Positions 20,374 through 31,484 of a stretch of 64,000 nt of DNA are shown here, in pieces; within the stretch, counting starts at the first letter, position 1; each line of letters opens with the position of its first letter. The DNA is taken from assembly GCF_027172205.1 (NCBI RefSeq), contig NC_070616.1, positions 40,087,001 to 40,151,000 of the forward strand, read 5' to 3'. The notes beneath the pieces were generated by a model. The model was not told the origin of the DNA. It did no database searches and saw only the letters and a list, made by a program, of their open reading frames with translations. The position numbers and the translations under genes are program-made. Source of the stretch: Podarcis raffonei. Lineage: Eukaryota; Chordata; Lepidosauria; Squamata; Lacertidae.

Positions 20374-20640
20374 AGGAAACTCAGGGCTGGGGGCCAAAGA
20401 CAGTGTTCCAGGTCTATCCGTCTGGGCTTTGAAACTCTCCCAAGGTCACCCCCCTCATGAGGACAATCCCCCTCTCAGCCTCTCTCCAGACCACACCTCT
20501 TATTGGACATACTCTGTGTCCTCCTCAAGTATTTTTCATGGCTGGAATGTCACCTTGAATGGTGCTAGTTACTCCTGTTTACCCAAATGGAGCAAAAAGA
20601 GGTGCGTGTGCATGCACATATGATTACGTTGTCAGCATCG
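20374..20640. repeat. Unclassified dispersed repeat U1, copy 1
   Basis: Shares an ordered series of words with 40037-40400 and 32850-33035: 'g.gaaac(c)tcaggg', 'gggggccaaa', then 'agtatttt...ctggaatgtcacct.gaa.ggtg'. It is non-coding. The family is probably an old DNA element, but no end repeats are provable. Confidence 0.4.
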
Positions 20641-20772
20641 CCCTTGAGCCAGTGCCACCAACTGGACTCATGCACTTCAGCCCCAACTGGGCTAGGCGAG
20701 CTGGGTAGCACTTCCAGAGACCACCTTCTGGACAGGAACAGGTCAAAGTGCTGTGGACTCACAGCTTAGAGT

Positions 20773-21249
20773 TGTGAGCACCGGATTCACTTCCACAAGA
20801 AGACAGTCGTCGCACAGCAGAGTATAGCAGAGTATAAACGACTTGGAGAGCAGCTCTGTAGAATAACTTCTTTTATTCTATCTACAACTATCATACAAAC
20901 TATATACAGAGCTTAATGAGGTCTAAGCATAAAGAATGCTAAACTGCACTGAGTGTCTGCAGCTGCTCTTAGCAGCAACCTTATTTCTACACACGATCTC
21001 TAACACTCAGTCTCTCTCTTTCCGACACACTGACTGACTGACTGACTGACTGACTCTTTGATGTGGTGCTGGAGTGGAATAAGTAGAGAGCAGAACACTG
21101 CTCCTCCTCTCTGGAAAATCAGCAGACTCACCAGGAGATTCTTGGATATGGGAGAGGTGAAATCTCCTCATACGTGTGCATGTGTATACAGAAACGTCTG
21201 GCTTTTGTGAGGCTGGAATGTACCCTGTTGTAGAAAGGTGGGAGTCACA
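20773..21249 (-). mobile_element. Solo-LTR-like block
   Basis: The block is bounded by TGTGAGCACC and GGGAGTCACA, inverted TG...CA ends. On the minus strand AATAAA (plus 20872-20877) stands about 100 bp before the end, as in an LTR. A (GACT)n run at 21030-21054 lies inside. I see no matching target duplication, so the edges may be off by some bases. Family unresolved (endogenous-retrovirus-like). A fossil with no internal region. Confidence 0.45.
21030..21054. repeat. (GACT)n microsatellite
   Basis: About six GACT units inside the LTR-like block. Confidence 0.9.
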
Positions 21250-21342
21250 TCCTCTATGGGTAAGCATTTCTCTGCTATGAATTGCCTGCTTTAAACATTT
21301 AAAGTGTTATGCTGTTTTAATGGACTTATTTTATATATTTTA

Positions 21343-21681
21343 CCGTATTGGCCTGAATATAAGCCTCACTCCCCCCCCCCCAATTCCAACAATGAAAAGT
21401 AAAAGTGTGGCTTATATTTGCGACCTTACGGTATGCAGCCAGGAGCGTGGGGCAAACAGTGCCAGCAGCGTGGCAAAGTAGTCCCCCATCCTCTCCCCCA
21501 AGGCCGGGATGGGAGAGAGTGAGGAAGGGAAAAGCCCCTCCCCCCCCCCCGGTATGCAGCGAGGAGCAGCGAGGAAGGGAGTGGCTTATATTCGGGTGTT
21601 TTTTTCTTTTTTTTCTCCCCCTCCTCCAATTTTAAAGGTGCAGCTTATATTCGGGTGCAGCTTATACTCGGGCCAATACAT
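21343..21681. mobile_element. MITE with 'ccgtattggcc' inverted ends
   Basis: The left end ccgtattggcctgaatataa is mirrored by the right end cttatactcgggccaatac, and both are flanked by TA (21341-21342 and 21682-21683). Inner words 'gtggcttatatt' and 'gcagcttatattcgggtg' recur. It codes for nothing. The TA target fits the Tc1/mariner superfamily. Confidence 0.75.
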
Positions 21682-21683
21682 TA

Positions 21684-22186
21684 TTATGGATTTTTAATGT
21701 AGCTGTTTTCCTACGTATTTTAATTATGAGTGTGTTTTTTAAATAAAAAATTGTTTTATTTTTGTTATTTTTCTCTTGGCTTTATTAGTTTGTGAACCAT
21801 CTTGGCAGTTTTTGTAGCAAAAGTCAGTATTAAAAATATTTTAGTTGTCATCATTATCATCAACATCATCATCTTTTGCTCCACCCACTTATGCCTCTGG
21901 CTCCACCTGTCAGTGGCATGCCGGCCCCAGAAGGATTCCAATAAAGAATTGCAGTCCTCAGGCTGCAATTGTCAGCCCTCACTTTCAGCCTCCAACATTT
22001 CAAAGAAATCATCTTTCCCAGTAATCAGCATACATTGATCCCTTTTGTGGTATGTGTGCATTTGAAGATTTTAATTTTTTTTTAATGTTCGCAAGAAGCT
22101 TAATTCAACTGGAACTCTGTATGCACCCCTAAATAATACATGTAATTTGACTCGGCTCTGGGCAATGAGTGTGGTCTAATTGCACT
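21684..22186. other. No gene; hAT/U1-like piece at 21876-21945
   Basis: 'gctccacccacttatgcctc' and 'ggctccacctgtcagtggca' match the right part of repeat U1 (compare 33000-33030 and 40310-40370). The rest is unique sequence. Confidence 0.4.
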
Positions 22187-22209
22187 TCACACACACACAC
22201 ACACACACA

Positions 22210-22253
<44 letters not shown>
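22187..22253. repeat. (CA)n(GA)n microsatellite
   Basis: CA units at 22187-22213 followed by GA units to 22253. Confidence 0.95.
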
Positions 22254-22257
<4 letters not shown>

Positions 22258-23093
22258 TTATTTCAAGCTAATGCTGATACCAGCATGTGACCAGCACAAA
22301 CAGGAATTGGCTATATATGCCAGATTTAACCCCCAGAACCCATTTAATTCCCAGAACCCATCTCAGACAAATGATACCTATAATATATCCATTAATCATC
22401 CCTTGTGGGTCAATGGATTCCCTCCAGCAAGCATATCATGCCTTGATTAAAACAGTTTCATCTTTTTAAATTTTTTGATAAAGGCAATATTCTCGTTATT
22501 TATTAATCACTTTCCATATATATATGTCATACATAAGCCTGCTCATCTTAACAAGGACAGGGCTGCCTTACTGAAAACAAGATTTCATTGGCTAAAATGC
22601 CCCTTGACTTTGTCTCACCTCTGCAGTGAGAGGTTTAACTTACATGACTCAGGGCAACCCAAGCGGCCTTTTGTATTGTAGTCACTTTTGGGTGCTTTCC
22701 AACCACAGTAAAAGCCACTTTTCAAATTCAGGTGGCTGATAAGCCTTCTCCTATACATGGGTGCTTGTTGTATTCTCAAATTATTCAGCTTTTCGGAGAA
22801 TGGTCAAGAAGGCTGCTCCATGCTGTTCTTTATCAAGGTGCCCAGACCTCACAGATTACTATGGAAACCTGACTTCTTTGTTAACTCTTTAACTAGATCC
22901 CTTCCTTGCCTCCTGCTCCCTAGCCTTGGGACAGTGTTTTTTATTTTCTTTGTGATTACCGGTAATCAGAACACCTCTTTGGAAGGCGCAATCCAGTGTC
23001 CTTCTGCCCAGGAAGGCAACATAACATTTAAAAATGGAAATCTTAAAAAAAAAAAAAGTGGGGAAGAATTGTGACTGACTCTCAGTTGCAACT
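22254..23093. other. No gene seen
   Basis: No recognisable motif. The open frame 22757-23074 ends in a poly-Lys run from an A-tract and has no family features. Confidence 0.4.
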
Positions 23094-23101
23094 CTCTAGC
23101 C

Positions 23102-23517
23102 CAGGGGTCAGCAATATTTTTTGAGGCCGGTCCAGTTCACTCCCTGGCAGATGTCTCGGTGGGCCGGAGTGTACACATCCATGCGTGCCTGCGCCCGCGC
23201 TCAAGCTATTTCCGGTGCTCTTCTGAGTCAGAAGGGCACCGGAAATAGCATGTGCACATGCACACAGGAACTCCTCTGTCCTGGAAGTGCAGCAGAAATA
23301 GTGTATCTGGATGAGGAGCACCTGTGTGTGCGTGTGCAAATGCTATTTCTAGTGCTCTTCCAACCTGGAAGTCAGTCTCTGCAGCGAGAGAGAAAATGGC
23401 GCCGCAGGGGAAAAAAGAGAATGGAATCCCCAGACCGATTCACAGAACGGCCGTGGGCCAGTTCCAGGAAGCTCATGGGCCAGAACCGGCCCATGGGCCT
23501 TAGGCTGCTGACCTCTG
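23102..23517. mobile_element. hAT-type element with exact 8-bp duplication
   Basis: Ends caggggtcagcaa and ttaggctgctgacctctg are inverted repeats. Exact ctctagcc octamers lie at 23094-23101 and 23518-23525. The interior is GC-rich, with an internal near-repeat ('gctcttctgagtcagaaggg' versus 'gtgctcttccaacctggaag', each after 'ctatttc'). The 137-codon frame across it is a chance frame. No transposase is present, so it is non-autonomous. Confidence 0.93.
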
Positions 23518-23525
23518 CTCTAGCC

Positions 23526-25029
23526 CATTTGTGATGTTACAGTGAAAACCTAGCTTTTCACTCCTCATACTGTACTATGACAGGAGAGGCAATTCCCATA
23601 ATTCAACCATCTTACTACTTTCTACTTGCCCCTTATATACAATGTCCAGAGAAATTTGTTATCACCTATTCTTAACTGTTTGTCAGGCTGATCCCCCCAG
23701 GAAGTGACAGCTGAACTCTTAGCGGATAAAGATCCTCAAATTACACACCTGGTAGCCAAATTTGCTCTGGCAGCTAAGAAGCTCCATTCTAGATAGGTTA
23801 ATGCTTCCTAATTTTAAAACCTTATGCTGTAATTTTTTATGCTGTGAACTTTTGCAGCTCATGTTGTGTGATTCCATGTTGTGTGGTCCAGGGAACATGG
23901 CATAGGCTGCATAAAATGTATCTATTAATCATTTTACATACTTCTGGTTCACTACTTCAAGTTGCAATGCCTTTTTATTTCTTGTCAAGCCATTCCTTGT
24001 GAATAAACTATAGCAACAGTACAGTTATTGCTAATTTCTTGAATGAAGTATACTCACATTGGCATTTCTGGCCTGTTTGTGGACTCCCCCACTTTAAGGA
24101 AGTTGTGAAAAGCTCTGTAGCATGCAATCATCTCCAGTAACGATCCCAAGAGCAGGATCAGTCTCTCATTAATTTACAGTATCTCTTGAAGTCCCATTTC
24201 AAACATGAAATTTGATAATGCTTGAAAACCTAAAAGTCAGATCAGAATTTTACATACTTGCACAGTGCATTGTCCACTGCAAGAAGAGATGCAACAAAAC
24301 ATCTGACATTTAATGTATGCATGAATAACATTTACTCCTATAGCTCTTCTACAGGTTAAAAAGCACCCCAAACCACAGCAAACAAGAAAAATCAACAACA
24401 CTCAGATAAATCTCTAATATAAGCTATGAAATATCATATAGGGTGATCAAAAGCAACATTGTATGCTAAGCTTGCATTTTATTTGCTGCCAAATAAAGTG
24501 TAGTAAAAATAATTGTTGCCTGCAAGGAGAATACATCTCATCCTTAGAAGTGGCCTATTGACATGAGACTATAAAATATTAGCAAGAAATATGCCTCCTA
24601 GGATGCTTATAGAAGGAACAGCTTAATACATTATGGATAACATTATCTACTTTCCTATTATCTGTTAAATTTGGCCTGCCAGGGAGTGGGAGATGAGGAT
24701 CTCAGTCGCTGGCCAGAAAAGGTTCCTCACCCCTGCTCTGAAGGCCCAGATCCACAGGATTTCCAGGTATGCAAGGAGTATTGTGATATAAAACCCAAAC
24801 CTTCTGGAGGAAACAAAAGCCTTCTGTGACATTCCAGTACACTGACATCATTGTCAGAGACCCTTCAAGTGTCCTATTTTCCAGGGATATTCCCAGGTTG
24901 AGAGAAGGCAGCCTGGTTTCTGATTTGATCCTGGAATGTCCCGCTTTGCCTTAGGATGCCCCTATTTTCATTGGAGAAATGTTGGAGGGTATGGAGTTAT
25001 GTGATCCCTGAGCCAAGGAGATAAATAAC
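23526..25029. other. No gene; possible LINE shred and hAT end
   Basis: At 23690-23810 one frame spells LLADKDPQITHLVAKFALAA then KKLHS, which looks like a non-LTR element's coding remnant of unknown clade. At 24672-24735 '...ggccagaaaaggttcctcac' then 'ccctg' looks like a hAT right end. Nothing else is recognised. Confidence 0.4.
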
Positions 25030-25644
25030 TATACAACATTTAGAAGACATATGACGGCAGCCCTGTACATGGAAGTTTTTAAATGTTTAATGTTTTACTA
25101 TGTTTTTATATATGTTGGAAGGGACGCGGGTGGTGCTGTGGTCTAAACCACAGAGCCTTGTAATAAAACATTATTTAATAATAAAACATTATTTTTTTAA
25201 AAAAATAAACCACAGAGCCTTGGGCTTGCTGATCAGAAGGTCGGCGGTTTGAATCCCCACGACGGAGTGAGCTCCCGTTGCTCGGTCCCTGCTCCTGCCA
25301 ACCTAGCTGTTCAAAAGCACGTCAAAGTACAAGTAGATAAATAGGTACTGCTGCGGCTGGAAGGTAAACGGCGTTTCTGTGCGCTGCTCTGGTTCGCCAG
25401 AAGCGGCTTAGTCATGCTGGCCACATGACCCGGAAGCTGTATGCCGGCTCCCTCGGCCAATAAAGCGAGATGAGTGCCGCAACCCCAGAGTCGGCCACGA
25501 CTGGACCTAATGGTCAGGTGTCCCTTTACCTTTATATATGTTGGTAGTTGTCCAGTGTGGCTGGGGCAAGCCAGTCAGATGGGTGGGGTATCCAAAACTA
25601 CTACTACTACTACTACTACTGTTGTTGTTGTTGTTGTTGTTGTT
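25030..25644 (+). mobile_element. L2-like LINE 3' end split by a Sauria SINE
   Basis: The left half 'acatttagaagacatatgac' and 'ggcagccctgtacatggaag' corresponds to the RRHLKAALFRE region and 3' end seen at 26598 and 43730. The right half (25545 on) 'ggctggggcaagccagtcag' then 'atgggtggggtatcc' completes the 3' end, followed by CTA and GTT microsatellite units (25597-25644). The SINE at 25119-25530 sits between, so the LINE is older. Confidence 0.75.
25119..25530 (+). mobile_element. Sauria SINE with internal duplication
   Basis: It starts gggacgcgggtggtgctgtg (tRNA-like head), has a B-box-like 'ggtttgaatccccacgacgg', body 'gtcatgctggccacatgacc' and 'ggctccctcggccaataaag', and ends 'ggtcaggtgtccctttacc'. 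Flanking exact tttatatatgttgg copies lie at 25105-25118 and 25531-25544. It is longer than its sisters because a 17-bp piece of the head (25144-25160) is repeated at 25206-25222 around 45 bp of AT-rich sequence. The SINE is Pol III-type and non-coding. Known Sauria SINEs depend on Bov-B. Confidence 0.95.
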
Positions 25645-26597
25645 ATTTAAAATAGGGCATCCCTCTTTTTACTGGGGAAATGTTGGAGGGTATGTTGTCA
25701 AACTTGGCTGGCTGCCACAGAAGCTCTGTCCGGTTCTCCACCCCTGTAATAAAAGATTGGAGCTCCCTCAGCTGAAAAATCTTTTTGGCATTTGTAAAAG
25801 AGAACTGCCACGCTTGCAGAGTCTAGCTTCTCTCCCAACTTCAAGCTACAGAAGAATTAGCTTTCCTTTGAGGGATCAAGGGAAGTGTCCTCTTATATGA
25901 AGTCCTTTTTCAGAGTCCCTCCAGCTGCCCCACAGTAACCCCAAAATGCGGATAAGTGTAAGATGGGTTATTACCTGTAATTGAATGTCACACTGATTTG
26001 TATTGCACTTATCAGATAATGAAGCATGTGTTGGGATCAGCGAGCCTTTCTCCCTGCCCTTGTACTAACATTAACATTCCTTCTATCATAGTCTGCTCTT
26101 ATTGTCGGCATGAGATGGAGCAGTTCTGCTGAACAGAACAGCCCTGTCTGTACTGATTAAGAACAACACTCCCCTGCATATCGTTCTGCCACAAATATTT
26201 AAATTAATTAAACCTAGCCAAGGCTTTGGTTCAACCTAATGACTTATCAGGGTAGCTTCTGAACACTCTCTGGAAATGAGTAAAATGTTACAGATGCAGC
26301 TCTTGAGACAGTTAATTAAAGAAATGAACTGTGCAAAGCAAAGAGGAGATAGTTCAAAATGCTTTATAATAACACTTAGCCCTTCTTGTTTCAGTTTCAA
26401 GGGTTCAAAGTGCTTCAAAAGCAATACCTTACAGTAATTCTAACAGCAAGCCTCAGCATTAAAATGGCTATTATTGTCTGTCTCCATACTGCAGATGGGA
26501 CTGAGGCTGAGAGGGAGCGTCTTGCTTAGAATGTTCCGCCGAAAGGCATGGATGGTGCCTAGGCCCCTTTGCTAGTCGTTGGGCAAGAGAGGCATCA
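25645..26597. other. No gene seen
   Basis: No repeat family or protein motif recognised. Confidence 0.4.
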
Positions 26598-26600
26598 ATG

Positions 26601-26653
<53 letters not shown>

Positions 26654-27020
26654 TTATTATTTATACCCCACCCATCTGGATGGGTTTCCCCAGCCACTCT
26701 GGGTGGCTTCCAACAGAAAATTAAAATACAATAGTCTATTAAACATTAAAAGCTTCCCTAAACAGGGCTGCCTTCAGATGTCTTCTAAAAGTCCGGTAGT
26801 TGTTTTTCTCTTTGACATCTGGTAGGAGGGCGTTCCACAGGGCGGGTGCCACTACCAAGAAGGCCCTCTGCCTGGTTTCCTGTAACTTGGCTTCTCGCAG
26901 GGAGGAAACTGCCAGAAGGCTCTCGGCTCGGGACCTCAGTGTCTGGGCAGAACGATGGGGGTGGAGACGCTTCTTCAGGGCAGGAAACATAGAGTGTTGA
27001 CCTGTAGCCTCCAGAGTTCA
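26598..27020 (-). mobile_element. L2-like LINE 3' end with (TAA)n tail
   Basis: The ATA/TAA run at 26598-26655 is the antisense tail. The minus-strand frame then reads LRSRAESLLAVSSLREAKLQ and RAFLVVAPALWNALLPDVKE and ends in FRRHLKAALFREAFNV, the C-terminus of an L2/CR1-type ORF2 (RAF...APxLWNxLP is the family signature). The frame is open for 83 codons, so this copy is younger than most others here. It is 5'-truncated. Confidence 0.88.
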
Positions 27021-27902
27021 ATCAAAAGATGCCAGATTAGGGCTTGAACAAATTAGATAAATTGATGGACCGAGATAATTTCCTTGAAAGATAGCAAGTG
27101 GGTTATGAGCATACTTATTTACTATCTGTAGCCTTGGACCTGAAGGGGTTAGGTCAAGGCTATCTGTAGCCTTGGACCTGAAGGGGTTAGGTCAACTCCT
27201 CCAAATCCATCTCCTGAGCTTTCATATTGGTGTACAAGCAGGTCTCTGAGTTCAAGTTCCAATCTTATACATGTCATTTAATTGTTTAGCTACTGAATCA
27301 AATAGGGACTTAGCAAGCTCAGACCCCATCTTGATGTACCATTAAATCATCACCAACTCCAGTTTCTTTGCTAGTACGTCCTTTCTGTGGTGCTAAAATT
27401 AGAATTCCTGTCTCCACTAACCTGATCAGTGTACCAATTAATGGCATTCAAACCAGAAACTTCCTTTTCCAATGTGTCCATCCTGCTAAAGATTCACTCT
27501 GCTGTTTGTTTTGACAAGAGGCATTGGTCATATAAAAGTGAGGGAGTTTCAGTCTCTGTTGTGTCTGTCTATTATGCCAAAATTGTTATAGCACATTGTT
27601 GAGGTTTACTTATATGGAGTAAGTTGAGGTTGCCCGAGAGCATATGTATCAACTCCCAACAAGTATGGATTAATTGACCAGCTAGTGAAACTTTCATTAA
27701 AGAAATATGTAGCAAAATCTCTTATTTTGGATAAGGCATCTCCAACCCCATTTCGTGTACACTCACCATGTAAAGAACCAGGGCTGTCCATGGTGAAAGT
27801 TCCTCAATTATTTGGTACAGGAACACAATGGCTTTGTAGAAAAGCCATGATTTCTGAGCTTGGAGCAACCAGCTCAGACCTCTTTACACACTGGAGTTCA
27901 CA
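27021..27902. other. No gene; 38-bp tandem duplication
   Basis: Apart from the duplication at 27122-27195 nothing is recognised. Confidence 0.4.
27122..27195. repeat. Two-unit tandem duplication, 38-bp period
   Basis: ctatctgtagccttggacc and its continuation through 'gggttaggtcaa' occur twice, 38 bp apart, with 36 identical bases. It has no coding meaning and looks like a recent local duplication. Confidence 0.95.
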
Positions 27903-27910
27903 TGGTAGAC

Positions 27911-28037
27911 CAGTGTTTCCCAAACTTGGGTCTCCAGCTATTTTGGGGCTACAACTCTCATCATCCCTAGCTAGCAGGACCAGATGATGGGAATTGTAGT
28001 CCAAAAACAGTTGGAGACCCAAGTTTGGGAAACACTG
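27911..28037. mobile_element. hAT-type MITE, 127 bp, exact 8-bp duplication
   Basis: Ends cagtgtttcccaaacttggg and caagtttgggaaacactg are inverted repeats, forming an almost complete palindrome with 'ctacaactctcatca' / 'gggaattgtag'. Exact tggtagac lies at 27903-27910 and 28038-28045. Non-coding and non-autonomous. Confidence 0.95.
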
Positions 28038-28274
28038 TGGTAGACTGAGGGAACAATAGGGCTGACTTCCCTCCTCACAAGGTGAGTGACAGGTTACTCT
28101 ATGGCATTAACCCCACTCATGCATTAATTAGACTTAAGCATTTTGTTTATATGAGAACTGGTGGAGTGGGAGAGATGCCGAAAGGCCCCACAGGCCAGTC
28201 ATTGAAACTTCCCCTGAGCATAGTGCCAAGAGCCGCAATTGGTCAGTTGGTCCTGCACCCACCAACCAACCCCC

Positions 28275-29150
28275 TCTGCCATTGGCCCTTTTGTTGTTGT
28301 TTTTTGTTTTTTTAAAGAATATTTATTAAATTTTCCAATTTTTTAAACAAACAAACAAAAACGGAACAAACAAAAACATTAAAAAAGACATATAGTTCAT
28401 AAATCATACTTTTCAATAACAAGTTTCTCAGACCTCCTCATACTTCTCCTCCTTATATCCCAATTTAAGTTATTTGTTCAGCAAATCCTTCACTTAAAGC
28501 ATTACAGCTTATAATATTACCCTATTTTTCAAACCCTTTTTTCCCCATCTATGTTCCTTTATATCATTACAGCTAGAAACCACTCAATTTCAATCCAACA
28601 CCATTCAGCATTCCTTAATTTTACAATATTTCTGTAAATAATCCTTAAATTTTTTCCAATCTTCTTCTGCCGACTCTTCTCCCTGGTCACGGATTCTGCT
28701 CGTCATTTCTGCCAATCCCATACAGTCAATCAGTTTCATCTGCCATTCTTCCAGAGTGGGTAGATCTTGCGTCTTCCAATACTTTGCGATGAGTATTCTT
28801 GCTGCTGTTGTAGCATACATGAAAAAAGTTCTGTCCTTCTTTAGCACCACTTGGCCTGACATACCCAAGAGAAAGGCCTCTGGTTTCTTCAAGAAGGTAT
28901 ATTTAAATACCTTTTTCAATTCATTATATATCATTTCCCAGAAAGCCTTAATCCTGGGGCACGTCCACCAAAGGTGAAAGAATGTACCTTCATTTTCCTT
29001 ACATTTCCAACACTTATTATCGGGCAAATGGTAGATTTTTGCAAGCTTGACTGGGGTCATGTACCACCTGTATATCATTTTCATAATATTCTCTCTTAAG
29101 GCATTACATGCCGTAAATTTAATCCCGGTGGTCTGCCATTGGCCCTTTTG
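28275..29150 (-). mobile_element. Second L1, 5'-truncated, exact 19-bp duplications
   Basis: tctgccattggcccttttg lies at 28275-28293 and again at 29132-29150. The element proper (28294-29131) has a T-rich start on the plus strand (poly-A tail), an AATAAATATTCTTT-type signal and an ORF2 C-terminus of the same family as 4649-6236. It is 838 bp long, so truncated further than the first copy. The exact duplications and intact C-terminal frame suggest a recent insertion. Confidence 0.93.
28605..29131 (-). pseudogene. L1 ORF2 C-terminal fragment, natural stop
   Basis: From the truncation edge (TTGIKFTACNALRENIMKMI) the frame runs without a stop through the CWKCKENEGTFFHLWWTC cysteine motif to RIRDQGEESAEEDWKKF and a terminal KIKEC, stop at 28605. 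Upstream codons as far as 29294 are host flank, not L1, so a longer protein is an artefact. Compared with the copy at 5151-6236 it keeps the full C-terminal end. It is non-functional because it lacks the enzyme domains. Confidence 0.9.
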
Positions 29151-31218
29151 AAGACAGGAATAGGATCCGGCCTGCAATAGGCTGGTTTTCAAGGGAGATT
29201 GAGGACCTGCCCACAAAGACGCCTGCCGACAAAGCAGGAGAATGGACTTGTTGCCATGTTCACCAATATCTTGTTCAGTATTCTCTGTACTCATTGTTAG
29301 TGACTCTCAAGGGTTTCATTGATGGGTCTTTCCTAGCCCTACCTGCAGCTGTCAAAAACCAAACCTGGAATCTATGTCTTGCCAAGTCCATGCTGTACCA
29401 CAAGGGTACAGCTCAGCATTCTATACATTCCGTCAGCTCAGCATTCTATATATATAAATATCTGTTTGAAAATGTTTCTTCTGGCAACAGTAACAGAGAT
29501 AGAGAGATGGTCCAAGCTTATGGTTGCCTTCAAGTTGCTCCCTAGAAGTTATCCTGCATGCATAGCACTATCTTCAGCCTGCCGCCATAACAGGGGCCTC
29601 CTAAGGAGCAATTTCAATTAGCAATAATCACACCTCGGATTAACCTCATTGGCTATGATATCACCACTGCCATATCAAAGATAGACACTGGCATCTGTGC
29701 AAATTGGAGATATAATGAGGACCCCTCTTGGTATTCCATGCCCCATTAGCTCATACAGCTACCAAAATCAGTTTTAAGCCTAAATTTTAATTAGCTGAGC
29801 TTTGAACTAGGACAACCTTGCTCAAGCACATTAAGTGGTGATACTGCTTAATTCCATGCGAAGACTTTTGCATTGGCTTTCAATTCACGTCAGTAAAATT
29901 TTCTTAAGGAGCAAGACAACATGACCAAGGCCACTGAGAAGTATGTAAGTGTTGGTGTATGGAGTGCTCTCTGATCAGTAGTCCCAGCCAGCCCCTCTGT
30001 TTCATCTTGTAGATTTGTTCACACATCACACTGGACGTAAGGGCAAGCTGCATCTGCACATGTATAAGTGTTTGTGTGAAAAGGTGCACAGCTGTGGATT
30101 TGTAAAGCTCAACTGTTGTGCAGACAGGTATTGAGATTGTGTACTTATTGAACATTATATACCTGTATGAATAACTGTAAAAAGTGTCCATCTCAGTTGT
30201 CTGTTTGCACAAGGTTACAGATGGATGTTATGCATGAGCTTCCCTTAACAGTCAGTGAGTATTCCATGGCCAATGACAACATTTTTCATTGGGTTGCTTT
30301 GTTTTTCCTCCCGTGAGGAGTTTCTTCCTTTCTTCCTTTCTTCTGTAAACCTCAGGGTTCTCCCAAGCCTGCTGAAACCTCCTCTCATGTGTGGGTAGTG
30401 CCATTTTTAGCTGTGTGTGTGTGTGTGTGTAGGGATAGTACTGGGAGGACTGGATTTGCTATTAGTATATAGAGAGAATGATTTTACAAGGGCTTCTCAG
30501 ATTGTAATAATATGATACCCCCCCTCTCTTTGTTCGTGTTCTAATCTGCTACAGAACATTCTGTAAGGGAAAAGATGCAATTTTGTCTTAAGCAGGTTGG
30601 TCTCAACTCAATTTAAATCCAGCTAAGAGTTCTAAATTGATATGTAAGTAAGCGAGTCAAGAGCTAAGAGTCCCATTCAGAAAAAACTGGAGAATGTGTT
30701 CCAATTCTCATTTGCTTCTGCTAGGACTGCCCTAATGGAATAAACCAGACAAGAGGGATATCATTTGGAAGGTTGTTATTTGGCAGGTGATGGAGTATAG
30801 AAGACTTAATTCATGATTGTGCCCCCAATGGTAGGCAATGGTTGAAATTGGGCAGACTAATAGAAGATCGCTCATTTAACAGCCTCTTAGTATTGGGGGT
30901 AGGAGGAATGAGAGAGAAAACATGCCCCAAATCTGTTCCAATTGTAAAGGGAAATCCTAAATACAGGTAGCTGCAATAGATTATGCTGCTTTAAATTAAG
31001 ATGACATAAAGTACACCAGATCCAAACACCATTCAGGAGTAGGGTTACTGCTGGCCAAGGGAGGGGAGGAGCCTTTAAAACAGAGTTTGAGTTGCATCAC
31101 CCTTTTTGCTGTCTTAATTTACGTTGGGTTACCTTGTCACATGGATGAGCTGGATGGACTTAGAATGCAGCCTAAACTCCCCTAATCTTGTTTGGCCCCA
31201 CCAGTCCCCCCTTTTAGG
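29151..31218. other. No gene seen
   Basis: Unique sequence with a TG run at 30413-30432. Short frames (29294-29545, 29904-30212) have no protein features. Confidence 0.45.
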
Positions 31219-31226
31219 CCTTAAGA

Positions 31227-31476
31227 CACAGGTAGGCAAACTAAGGCCCAGGGGCTGGATCTGGTCCAATCGCCTTCTAAATCCAGCCTGCGGACGGTCC
31301 GGGAATCAGCATGTTTTTACATGAGTAGAATGTATCCCTTTATTTAAAATGCATCTCTGGGTTATTTGTGGGGCATAGGAATTCGTTCATCCCCCCCCCC
31401 CAAATATAGTCCGGCCCACCACGTGGTCTGAGGGACAGTGGACCGGCCTGCGGCTGAAAAAGTTTGCTGACCCCTG
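31227..31476. mobile_element. hAT-type MITE, family A copy 2, exact 8-bp duplication
   Basis: Near-identical to 18304-18556 through 'aatcagcatgtttttacatg' and 'gggttatttgtggggcatag'. The exact octamer ccttaaga lies at 31219-31226 and 31477-31484. The retained duplication makes this copy look younger than its sister. Confidence 0.95.
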
Positions 31477-31484
31477 CCTTAAGA

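Noticed and set aside
23121-23534. 137-codon frame as a gene
   Set aside because: It spans a hAT element and runs over its edge and target duplication.
28605-29294. 229-codon protein as one gene
   Set aside because: The first ~54 codons are flanking DNA beyond the L1 target duplication; only 28605-29131 is L1.
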